A stretch of 13,393 bases of DNA, from NCBI GenBank assembly GCA_036939755.1, contig JALLAZ010000938.1:1-13393 (forward strand), written 5' to 3'. Below are positions 6,781-13,393 of this stretch, piece by piece. Numbering within the stretch: position 1 is the first letter of the stretch; each line of letters begins with the position of its first letter. The notes beneath the pieces are model-generated. The model was not told the DNA's origin. It ran no database searches and saw only the letters and a list, made by a program, of their open reading frames with translations. This DNA is from Stephanodiscus triporus. Lineage: Eukaryota; Bacillariophyta; Thalassiosirophyceae; Thalassiosirales; Thalassiosiraceae. The translations under genes and the position numbers were made by a program.

Positions 6781-9726
6781 ATGTCAGGGAATGACGTGTA
6801 TGGCGTTGACAACGACGACGTTGCTCTGACAGAAGATAAGGTGAACAATCCAGGGCAAGAGCACGTGGGAGCTGCAATGAATGGGAAGGAACAAAGGGAT
6901 ACAGAATCATCGGCCTTGGCCGATACGGCTGATCACTCTAATAATGACTTGAAAAATATACATTCTGTAGGAGAAGTTGCAGAGCTAACTACGACTTTGG
7001 CAGAATCCGATGACAAGGAGGACAATGCGACCCCCCTTCCTACATTAAAGGACAAACCATTGAAGCGTCTATCCACTTCTGTTGAAAGAGTTGATCTTGA
7101 ATATTCTCTCGGACCTCTAGATTTGGCGCCATCAAACATCGAATCATCGGTCCCTTCCCCAACAGCATCGGCGAAGAGAAAAAAGATAGCACCCATGGCA
7201 CCCATGAACTCTGTGGAAGAGGCATTGATGCCGAAGTTTTGGCAAGATTCAGCATCCGTTAGCCAGAATAACATTGCTTCAGCTAGCTTTGATGTGGCCG
7301 AAGAAGAGTGTGGTACCTCGCCTTTGTCTGTGGAGGGTGTAGGTGTGCCAGTTGGGGAAGAGAACGCGGGTAGGATTATGGAGGCAGAAGAAGTGATGAG
7401 AGTTGCAACTCTTGCTGCGCAAGCAGACGGTACTAGTGAAGTCCTGGGGATTGAATCAAAAGGAAAGACAGCCGATGAAGTCAACGATTTCGATGACGTC
7501 GCTAGACAAGTTCAAGTTAGCATGCGAGAAAATGGCAGTGACGGCTCGAATAGCTTTTCGTCGGGATCGTCCTTTGTCGAATCCTACATTCTAGAAGATG
7601 AATACAGCATGCCTCTTCCGCCTGCACCACCCTCCACCCCAGCAGCGCCAAGAGATGCATTCGCACCGCTCCCATTTCAGGCATGTGTTACTCGTGGTAG
7701 GCTGTCGTATGGCGATGAGCTCAGACGTGATGAGTTAAATAGTGGCGATCAAGAGCATGTAAATCCTCTTTCAACTACATCTCATCACGAAGATAATTTG
7801 TCTCTACCTCTATCCTCTAGTAACGAGGATAAAACGCAACAGTCTGAAGAAAGTACTCCCTCCCGTTCACGACTGTCACAGAAACACCATGCAGAAGCAC
7901 CACCACCGGATCTTTCAGGAGCAGTCACTGAGCCACGAAGGGGAAACAGCTACCATACCGGCAAACCGAGACCAAGTCAGAGCACCCAGTCTGATTTTGA
8001 CAAATGGGATGTAGGAGATCGATATCAATTGCACAGAATCCTTGGTCGAGGATCGTACGGGGAGGTCGCTCAGGCGATAGACTTACAAGCCGCTGCATCA
8101 CATCAAAAAACAGATGGAGTGCAGGGTACCCCTCAGCAGAGTCGCTCGGCATATGTCGCTGTGAAGAGGATTTCCAAAGCCTTCGATCAGGAAGTCGATG
8201 CGATACGCCTTTTTCGAGAAATGCATATATTGAGGAGATTGAGGGGGCATCCGTGCGTTATCCAACTGGTTGATGTTGTTCAGCCTCGCAGTTCTGATTT
8301 AGAACATTTTCATGATCTCTACCTCGTTTTCGAGTATGTGGACACGGATTTATACAAGTTGATAATGTCTCCCCAATACCTCACAACAGAGCATATACAA
8401 ACATTTCTCTACCAGATGCTTGTTGGCCTCAAGTATATACATTGTTCCTCTGGTGAGTTTAATTATCATTCAAACACATCAGGGATATTATTACACTGCT
8501 GTTTATACTTAGGCCAATGCATTGGAATCTCCAGTAATTCACAGGGACCTCAAACCTGCGTGAGTATATCTGTTCCGTTAGTCTCGTCATACCTTTGAGC
8601 TCAACCTCAATCGACCTCTTTGTCCACTTTCTCTTGATGTTTACTGGGCATTATTTTAGCAAGTAAGTAGTTTTTTGCGAACACGAGGATCGCTGCCCAT
8701 CTTAGATTTCTACTAACACCTGTGTCATTTCAATTGTTGCATTTGCAGTATACTTCTGAACGAAGATTGCACCCTAAAAATTTGTGATTTTGGTCTTGCA
8801 AGAATTGTTCACAATAACAAATTATCACTGCCTACAGTAGCACTGAGAGCTGATGCCAATGACTTGATGGCTGGCTCGTCAATGCAAACGGTGCATGACG
8901 TTGCAGACGACGCACCACGTCCCAACTTATCGCGACAACTAACGAAGCATGTTGTGACACGCTGGTATCGCGCCCCTGAATTAATCCTAATACAGCCATA
9001 TGCATCGGCGGTTGATATTTGGAGCTTGGGATGTATCTTTGGCGAGTTACTGAGCATGCAAGAAGGAAGTGTTCCTAATTACCAAGAACGCGTTCCTCTT
9101 TTCCCGGGAGGTTCTTGTTACCCACTGTCTGGAGATCATGTCTCGACAGATACCAAAGAGCGGCAAGATCAACTGAGTGTCATATTTAGCGTGATAGGCA
9201 TGCCATCGGAAGAGGACCTTATGTCTGTCGGAAAGGTAAGACCCTCCTGAGCTTGTTTGATGAAACGTCCTTGTATGTTTCGAAAGTTAAATATTTATTT
9301 ATGATACACACCGTTGCATCAGGCCAATGAATACGTAAGCACTCTCAAAAAGAAACCAGGAAGAAGTTTGGAATCACTTTATCCTGCTGCAGATCCGGCA
9401 GCCATCGATTTGTTGAAGAAAATGCTTATGTTCAACCCAGCGAAAAGATGCACAGCAGAGGAAGCTTTAGATCATGAATTCTTGAAACATGTTAGAATGA
9501 ATTTGGACGTAAGTTTAAGTTGTATTGTGGTTCATTCTCTTTATTTCTATGTAGATCCTTTGAGGACAACGCCTAAGATATTTTGTTCGCTTCATTCTTT
9601 CCTGAATAGTTTTGCGCGGCACGACCTTTGGAAAGTCCGGAGTTTCTGGAAAAGAATAAAATCGATGTTGCCACAATAAAGGAAGAAACTTACAAGGAGG
9701 TGATGTGGTACCAACAGAATCCCTGA
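6781..9726 (+). CDS. MAP kinase with TKH activation motif, six exons including a 3-nt exon
   Basis: Proposed exons: 6781-8452, 8535-8559, 8660-8662, 8749-9235, 9323-9508, 9610-9726. They sum to 2490 nt, i.e. 829 aa plus TGA. Residues 1-410 are a disordered acidic Ser/Thr-rich extension with a nuclear-signal-like AKRKK (131-135) and a Pro-rich stretch from 278. The kinase domain follows: glycine loop GRGSYGEV (422-429), Lys462 in AVK, helix-C Glu480, catalytic loop VIHRDLKPAN (558-567), DFG 580-582, APE 642-644. TRWYRAPE and the C-terminal lobe motifs (LFPGGSCYPL, DLLKKMLMFNPAKR, EEALDHEFL) place it in the MAPK family. The dual-phosphorylation site reads T632-K633-H634 rather than TxY, and about 45 residues precede it in an enlarged activation loop. 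Both features recall the TSH-type MAPK (Map2) of Plasmodium. The start is the ATG at 6781 with A at -3. All introns are GT-AG. An AATAAA at 9828-9833 could serve as poly(A) signal. Confidence 0.9.
8453..8534 (+). other. MAPK intron 1
   Basis: 82 nt, phase 1, GTGAGT to CTCCAG. The nearer acceptor at 8512 would put the next exon out of frame. Only the AG at 8534 gives KYIHCSS|VIHRDLKP, matching the conserved MAPK catalytic region without a gap. Confidence 0.85.
8535..8559 (+). other. MAPK exon 2, a 25-nt microexon
   Basis: It begins after CTCCAG at 8534 and ends before GTGAGT at 8560. It encodes the last two bases of V558, then I H R D L K P and the first two bases of A566, so it carries the catalytic Asp562. 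Skipping it would shift the frame, since 25 is not divisible by 3, and remove the catalytic Asp. Confidence 0.85.
8660..8662 (+). other. MAPK exon 3, a 3-nt microexon (CAA)
   Basis: The context is TTATTTTAG|CAA|GTAAGTAG: a consensus acceptor and a consensus donor with three bases between. With it, GC+C and AA+T give Ala566-Asn567, restoring the invariant HRDLKPAN. Without it, exon 2 joined to 8749 gives KPAILL, in frame but missing the Mg-binding Asn. The 189-nt span 8560-8748 would be about twice any other intron here (81-101 nt). Split by this exon it becomes introns of 100 and 86 nt. RNA data are not available, so this remains a strong prediction. Confidence 0.8.
8663..8748 (+). other. MAPK intron 3 with consensus branch point
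   Basis: 86 nt from GTAAGT to TTTGCAG, with a perfect TACTAAC branch-point sequence at 8711-8717, 31 nt before the acceptor. The preceding intron 2 is 8560-8659 (100 nt, GTGAGT to TTTTAG). Confidence 0.8.
9236..9322 (+). other. MAPK intron 4
   Basis: 87 nt, phase 0, GTAAGA to GCATCAG. The join reads SVGK|ANEYVSTL and keeps the kinase C-lobe intact. Confidence 0.85.
9509..9609 (+). other. MAPK intron 5
   Basis: 101 nt, phase 0, GTAAGT to GAATAG. It joins RMNLD to FCAARPLESPEF, and the last exon ends EVMWYQQNP before TGA at 9724-9726, a normal MAPK-like C-terminus (EV followed by an aromatic and N/P near the end). Confidence 0.8.
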
Positions 9727-9879
9727 TTCATCGATTTGAATTTTTAGTAATAAGGTTTCATTTGCATGAGATAAATACAACGGAAATTTCCTTCGTCTAA
9801 GGTGTTGCCTTTCAGAGGATGATGTCAAATAAATACTAGAATATTCCAATCCACCTAGTATCGCCGGCACATTGTATCG
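9727..9879. other. Convergent 3' region of MAPK and PLPBP
   Basis: 153 bp between the two stop codons, which face each other. AATAAA at 9828-9833 could be the MAPK poly(A) signal. The two 3' untranslated regions must lie close together or overlap. Confidence 0.5.
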
Positions 9880-10893
9880 TTATTTGGGATTGTTGCTGTA
9901 ATCACGGTCACCAAAGATGGTTGATCCAACTCTAACACTTGTCGCACCCTTGGCAATCGCGACCTCGAAGTCACCTGACATCCCCATGCTCAATTCCAAG
10001 TCATTCGGATCCCGATCCAATATTGAAGCCACCTCATCACGACATAGGCGCAAGATATCAAAGCAAGAGTCATCCCCCGGCGCCCCAATCGTCATTAGTC
10101 CGTCAATTGAAAGCCATGAACATTCCTCGGATATTTTTTTGACCAGATCAGCTACTTCACAACCCGGTGATACTCCGCTTTTTGACTCTTCCCCACTAGT
10201 ATTGACTTGGATATAAATGCCCAACTTTTTCTTCTCCTCGACGTCCTTGTTCATTGTCTCCACTGCGCGGTTCAATTTTTCCGCTAATTTGACAGTGCTA
10301 ACCGTTTCAATGCAAGCAAGTTTGTTCAAACCGACGGCTTTCACGAGTGGCGCGGCCTTATTGGATTGAAGTGGTCCGATGAAATGCCAGGATACGTCGT
10401 CTGGTAATTCGCTCGCCTTGGTCATGAGTTCTTGGGCGTAATTTTCTCCAAAATAACGTTGACCATTCTGTGAATAAAAACAGGTATCGTCGTCATTAGT
10501 TTTGTTCTCCGTGAATTACATGCAACAATTCTGGTAAGCCCAGCTCACCTCATAGGCCGCTTGCAGAAACTCCAGCGGCTTCGTCTTCGATACCGCCACG
10601 AGCCTCACGCTTCCTGGAGGGCGATCGTTAGCTGCCACGGCATCACCCATCCGTTGTCTCACAGACGCTATGTTCGATGCGATATCCACTGCAATATCTG
10701 CATCCGAAGATGTTGACGCCGACATAACGAAAACGGAGGGAATTGCAGGGCGAGATGATACGGCGAATGCGAGCGGTGGGCGGAGTGCGGGTCCAAGTAT
10801 TCTCGATAGTGTTGATGAATAATATGCTGAGAATGGAGTGCGAAGGGCCGCAAATGCTGTGTATGCTGCAACTCCATGTCCGCCCATGGCCAT
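9880..10893 (-). CDS. YggS/PLPBP family PLP homeostasis protein, two exons
   Basis: Exons are 10893-10549 and 10467-9880, giving 310 aa. This non-catalytic fold-type III PLP-binding protein (YggS in bacteria, PROSC/PLPBP in animals) buffers pyridoxal phosphate supply. The PLP Schiff-base Lys is Lys103 in AVSKTKP. The family motifs follow in order: FGENYAQEL (121-129), WHFIGPLQSNK (142-152), LSIDGLMTIG, SMGMSGDFEVAI (275-286) and the phosphate-binding RVGSTIFG (294-301). The intron falls in AAYE|NGQRYFGEN at phase 0, an exact fit. Residues 1 to about 65 precede the family core, are Ala/Ser/Arg-rich with no acidic residue before about 63, and include YTAFAALRTPF (11-21), suggesting import into plastid or mitochondrion. 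Met57 is an alternative, cytosolic start. The ATG at 10893 is the first Met in the frame; the farther upstream frame begins only with TTG. Confidence 0.92.
10468..10548 (-). other. Intron of the PLPBP gene
   Basis: 81 nt, phase 0, minus-strand donor GTGAGC and acceptor TTATTCACAG. The join restores the AAYExGQRYFGENY signature of the family. Confidence 0.9.
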
Positions 10894-10920
10894 CGATGTT
10901 TTGTGGCGCAGAGTAGTACT

Positions 10921-11261
10921 GTACTGTACGTTTGACCTCAATTGGCAACTCGGTTTCTAAATATCGAGAATTCTGGCCTCAGACCCACTTAGATATTGTA
11001 GTGCAAGTGAAATAATAGGAAGTCCCACTTGGGGCATGGTTTGGGGACATAAACTGAACATCTCTCTCAAAACCCAACTCATGAATTGAGGGAGCTTATT
11101 TCTCGGCCCCTGCCCATGGGGTCGTCACCAGCAATAGTTTATACCACCCTTGACTCAATGGGGGGTGGTATAAACTATTAAGTTTGGTCGTGGCCCTCCT
11201 AACAGCTGAGAAATAGCTCCGTCAATTAAGGGGTTGCCAATTGAGGTCAAATGTACAGTAG
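10921..11261. mobile_element. Foldback element next to the PLPBP start
   Basis: Terminal inverted repeats of 28 bp with one mismatch: 10922-10949 (begins TACTGTACGTTTGACC) and 11233-11260. A second, perfect 17-bp stem lies near the middle: AATAGTTTATACCACCC (11133-11149) and its complement (11163-11179). Between these, the left sequence AATTGAGGGAGCTTATTTCTC (about 11084-11104) pairs imperfectly with the right-hand GAGAAATAGCTCCGTCAATT (about 11206-11226). The left half holds about 135 bp (roughly 10950-11083) with no counterpart on the right, as if something had inserted between CAACTC repeats. No transposase. Its left end lies 27 nt upstream of the PLPBP ATG, so it probably contributes promoter or 5' leader. 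Confidence 0.7.
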
Positions 11262-12025
11262 CCGTTTTTATTTTCATGATATTGTTTTCATGCATTTCCG
11301 AATCCGTGAGGGTTGGGGCCTTTGCGGCATTTAGGATGTCAAATATCTTTTTGCTCAGGGTGCTGTTAGGGGAAACTTTGTTCCTTTCCAGAAGAAATGT
11401 GCAATTCTTCAAATCCCCAATATTATTGTACTCCTTCCAGTGGGAAGAGAGGAATGTGATGGAAAACACAGATGTGTCTAGCAACATTGGCAGGAAGTGG
11501 GGTTCCCTAGAAGGAATCCACCATTTGCCACCCTTGAGTTCTTCTGGGGTATTAGCGTAGCCACTCTGTCCCTAATGGTCTCCATGACGTGAACATGCTC
11601 TACTTCATACTACACCATCAGTGCGAGGTCGCTGCAAAAAAAAACCTCCTTGGCAGAGTGATTGTCATCCCCTGGGACATAGCGTAGGTTGTACTGTACA
11701 GAGTATACTGGCATCCATTTCTACTACTCCAATAAACTTTTCTTGTGTTCTTTGTCCCATGCATCACGACAGTATCCAGGTTCCCAAGGTGGTTGTCGGT
11801 CAAAGCCAGTAATCCTCATACAATTTTGAGGAAGTATGAGTCCAACATGTCATCACCATCATTGCGGCCAGCGCTTTCCAGCAAGAATCCTGAGGACTGG
11901 ACAGAGCTGATCATGTATCTTTCAATGTAGTCAACATTGTTGACAACATTTTTGACTGCAGGTAGTACTGCAAGTTGAATGTCATGCTCCGCAAGGTGTG
12001 GTGCAAGCCAATGTGAGACAAAATG
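11155..12025 (-). pseudogene. Decayed minus-strand coding remnant, family unknown
   Basis: Three consecutive minus-strand blocks look like protein but lie in different frames. Block 1 (12025-11816) is 69 codons with no start, including HLAEHDIQLAVLPAVKNVV and DYIERYMISSVQSSGFLLE, ending TGA. Block 2 (11819-11605) reads MRITGFDRQPPWEPGYCRD, then has two adjacent TAG stops at 11726-11721, then NLRYVPGDDNHSAKEVFF, reaching a run of nine T that could mark a frameshift. Block 3 (11571-11155) is 138 codons, including KWWIPSREPHFLPMLLDTS and WKEYNNIGDLKNCTFLLER, whose tail reads into the foldback element. I recognise no domain. It could be a dead mobile-element gene, a broken host gene, or in part an intron-containing gene. 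I do not propose a repaired protein. Confidence 0.35.
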
Positions 12026-12502
12026 TTACCCCACTAACCTCATCTTAAGGTTATTTTTGTACCATTTTTTACATATGCTGAGGTTGTGACGTCACGAGAC
12101 CACCCACAACACACAACAAACTGCCACAAACACCGCAACCATGGTGGTGGATCCACTTGCCCCTCCAGCAATGTGGATTTGATCAATCCACACGATCAAA
12201 CACGCGGGCGCCCCGGAGGAAGGGTTGGGTGAGAGGTTTGGTTCTTGAAAAATGGTAGTAACTAGATATTGACATTCATATCGTAAGTCACCATTTATTT
12301 TTTAGGGAGAGAGATATGGAATTAAGTACCTACTGGGTGGCTGCCCTAAATCATTTTTTTTGTTTTTGTGTGCGATAGTTCTAAATTTAGCTGAAAATCT
12401 GGTCTTAAATCTGCGTGTTTCAATTTCTTGTGCTGTAAATAAATAGACTTGTTCTGGATGGCTATGTGGGAATTCGTGGGTATTTCCCAGTAGTGAGCCT
12501 AG
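12026..12502 (+). other. Intergenic stretch with a CRE palindrome and a short ATG frame
   Basis: TGACGTCA (12087-12094), a full palindromic CRE/bZIP site, is followed by an A/C-rich leader-like tract and ATG at 12141 in good context (ACC before ATGG). The frame from that ATG closes after 13 codons unless spliced. The pair TGGATT/AATCCA (12173-12189) forms a small hairpin around TGATC. The rest, 12240-12500, is AT-rich with no recognised feature. It could be the promoter and first exon of a gene whose later exon is the cysteine-rich frame at 12552, but no donor convinces me. Confidence 0.3.
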
Positions 12503-12551
12503 AGAGATATATATCCGCCTCTCCCCCCCCCCGCCTCACCGGTACTACCAG

Positions 12552-12835
12552 CAGACAAGTACAACATTGTGGCAAAGAAGGATCAGAGAATTCCACTACC
12601 AGCCAACCTAGAGAGTGTTTGTAATTTGGTTCTGAGAGGTGAATTCAAATCCAAAACTTGTCCCAGAATCTTTTATGCAAAGCTACATGAAATAAACATC
12701 AGTGCAACTAGCCCTATCAAGAAAACAAAGGGATGTCAATGCAAAGGGGGATTGTGTACTAAATCATGCGGCTGTAGGAAGACAGCAGTAACCTGTCACA
12801 GTGGTTGCTCATTTCTAGGTAACTGCTGTGTTTGA
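12552..12835 (+). CDS. CXC-like cysteine-rich C-terminal coding segment (partial)
   Basis: The frame is open from 12503 to TGA at 12833-12835 and contains no Met, so it is either a 3' exon or a truncated gene. A strong polypyrimidine tract (about 12517-12539) followed by AG at 12551 or 12554 makes a 3' exon starting at 12552 or 12555 plausible. The encoded segment has a basic lead-in (VCNLVLRGEFKSKTCPRIFYA) and ends in a cysteine cluster with spacing C-x-C-x4-C-x3-C-x-C-x6-C-x3-C-x5-CC. This resembles the CXC fold of Tesmin/TSO1 and pre-SET type zinc-binding domains. Similar Cys-rich tails also occur in algal repeat-associated proteins, as I recall. Exact family and function are not established. 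A palindrome array begins about 80 bp downstream. Confidence 0.4.
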
Positions 12836-12915
12836 TGTGCAGGTCTATAGGATTAGGGGAATAACAAATAGATGTCTACAATTGCATGGTCAACATAGTG
12901 TTATTTTTGATGTAA

Positions 12916-13260
12916 ATTCGATATTACATGGCATAGGACCATATAAAATTGAATATACAGGCCGATTTCCGATATTACATGGTCAGGATCCATGTAAAAT
13001 CGAATATACATGGACGGAGTGTTATATATGTTCGATTTTACATGGCAACAGACCATGTAAAATTGATATTACATGGCATGCGTGTCATGTAATATCAAAT
13101 ATACATGAAAGACCGTCTATGAATATTTGATTCTACATGATATACTTGCCATGTAATATCGAATATTGAAAATCCGGATTTTCGAATATTTTATATTGCA
13201 TGGCAAGCATATCATGTACAATCGAATATACATGGTCTGCAGGCTATGTAATATCGAATA
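12916..13260. repeat. Array of palindromes with stem consensus CGATATTACATGG
   Basis: At least seven successive imperfect hairpins use the same stem, roughly CGATATTACATGG - 7 to 10 nt - CCATGTAATATCG. Clear members: 12916-12931 with 12939-12954; 12970-12982 with 12990-13002 (one mismatch); 13033-13045 with 13053-13065 (one mismatch); 13063-13075 with 13086-13098 (perfect 13 bp); 13129-13139 with 13150-13160. The right part also forms one large imperfect palindrome, about 13105-13246, centred on CCGG at 13174-13177. Loop centres fall at spacings near 31 or 63 bp, apart from the first (51), suggesting an inverted half-unit of about 31 bp. The region is AT-rich. The unit is not CRISPR-like: there are no constant repeats with unique spacers. 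Confidence 0.75.
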
Positions 13261-13393
13261 TGACTGATGTGACTTTACATTTGCCACAACCCGCACACTC
13301 CCTACAAACATCATCATGCTTTTCAAGTGTGGAACATTCACATTTGTCATGGATAGCAAGGTTCATGGCAATCGCCCCTGCCAGATGTGTGGC
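13244..13393 (-). CDS. Cysteine-rich open frame entering from the right edge (partial)
   Basis: Read from the right edge on the minus strand, 49 codons stay open to TAG at 13246-13244. The segment KCECSTLEKHDD is followed by VCRECAGCGKCK: seven Cys in about 22 residues (C-x-C-x9-C-x2-C-x2-C-x2-C pattern), suggesting a zinc- or metal-binding motif. The last residues come from the palindrome array, so the natural end may lie earlier or be spliced. The start lies outside the window. It points towards the CXC-like frame at 12552 with the palindrome array between them. Family unknown; chance cannot be excluded at this length. Confidence 0.3.
   Translation of the reverse strand, partial: ATHLAGAIAMNLAIHDKCECSTLEKHDDVCRECAGCGKCKVTSVIFDIT

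Noticed and set aside
6933..7484. A 183-codon minus-strand frame inside MAPK exon 1
   Set aside because: It lies entirely opposite a supported coding exon and reflects its Ser-rich codon composition. No motif is visible.
8453..8512. Alternative acceptor TTATACTTAG at 8512 for MAPK intron 1
   Set aside because: It looks like a good acceptor, but the resulting exon is out of frame with HRDLKP when joined to the donor at 8453. The AG at 8534 gives a gapless match.
8535..8820. A MAPK lacking the catalytic Asn (pseudokinase)
   Set aside because: Direct joining of exon 2 to 8749 would suggest this, but the 3-nt exon CAA with consensus splice sites on both sides restores the Asn, and the combined intron would be abnormally long for this locus.
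10894..10941. Longer N-terminus for PLPBP
   Set aside because: The upstream frame begins with TTG, not ATG, and runs into the edge of the foldback element.
12283..12305. Mini-intron from GTAAGT to TTTTTTAG
   Set aside because: 23 nt is too short for a spliceosomal intron in this locus (81-101 nt), and no coding sequence flanks it.
12828..13130. Plus-strand frame encoding repeats like ILHGxxPCKIEYT
   Set aside because: The repeated peptide is simply the translation of the palindrome array. There is no independent coding signal.
12916..13260. CRISPR array
   Set aside because: The repeated units are palindromes in alternating orientation without constant direct repeats and unique spacers, no cas genes are present, and the context is eukaryotic.

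Overview
The window reads as nuclear DNA of a small-genome eukaryotic alga, most likely a diatom or other stramenopile. This is an inference. It rests on four compact genes, short GT-AG introns of about 80-100 nt, a protein repertoire of plant/alga type, N-termini resembling heterokont plastid-targeting presequences (AFAA motifs), and gene-poor flanks full of small foldback repeats. No bacterial operon logic, rRNA, tRNA or CRISPR array is visible.

Layout. Positions 1-3440 hold no confident gene: G/C homopolymer tracts, a 15-bp perfect hairpin, a diverged 48-bp direct repeat, triplet-rich low-complexity DNA, one foldback element (2366-2530) and two short coding-like remnants. Positions 3443-10893 are the gene core, with strands alternating: a CAMK-like Ser/Thr kinase (+, 3443-5299, single exon, 618 aa), a DJ-1/PfpI protein (-, 6291-5484, two exons, 236 aa), a MAP kinase (+, 6781-9726, six exons, 829 aa) and a YggS/PLPBP-type PLP-binding protein (-, 10893-9880, two exons, 310 aa). 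The kinase and DJ-1 genes converge, DJ-1 and MAPK diverge from a 489-bp shared region, and MAPK and PLPBP converge with 153 bp between stop codons. Positions 10921-13393 are repeat-rich again: a foldback element 27 nt upstream of the PLPBP start, a decayed minus-strand coding remnant, a CXC-like cysteine-rich open frame, a dense array of palindromes, and a second cysteine-rich frame running in from the right edge.

The most striking observation is in the MAPK gene. Its catalytic loop VIHRDLKPAN is split over four exons, two of them microexons of 25 nt and 3 nt. The 3-nt exon CAA (8660-8662) lies between a consensus acceptor and a consensus donor. It supplies the bases that encode the invariant metal-binding Asn. 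Skipping it would keep the frame and delete exactly that Asn, so it could act as a one-residue on/off switch. The same kinase has TKH in place of the canonical TxY activation motif, recalling the TSH-type MAPK of Plasmodium.

The genes do not form one obvious pathway. Two are signalling kinases with large disordered extensions. Two are small metabolic or stress-protection enzymes (a DJ-1 family deglycase/chaperone-like protein and a PLP homeostasis protein), both with N-terminal extensions suggesting organelle import.
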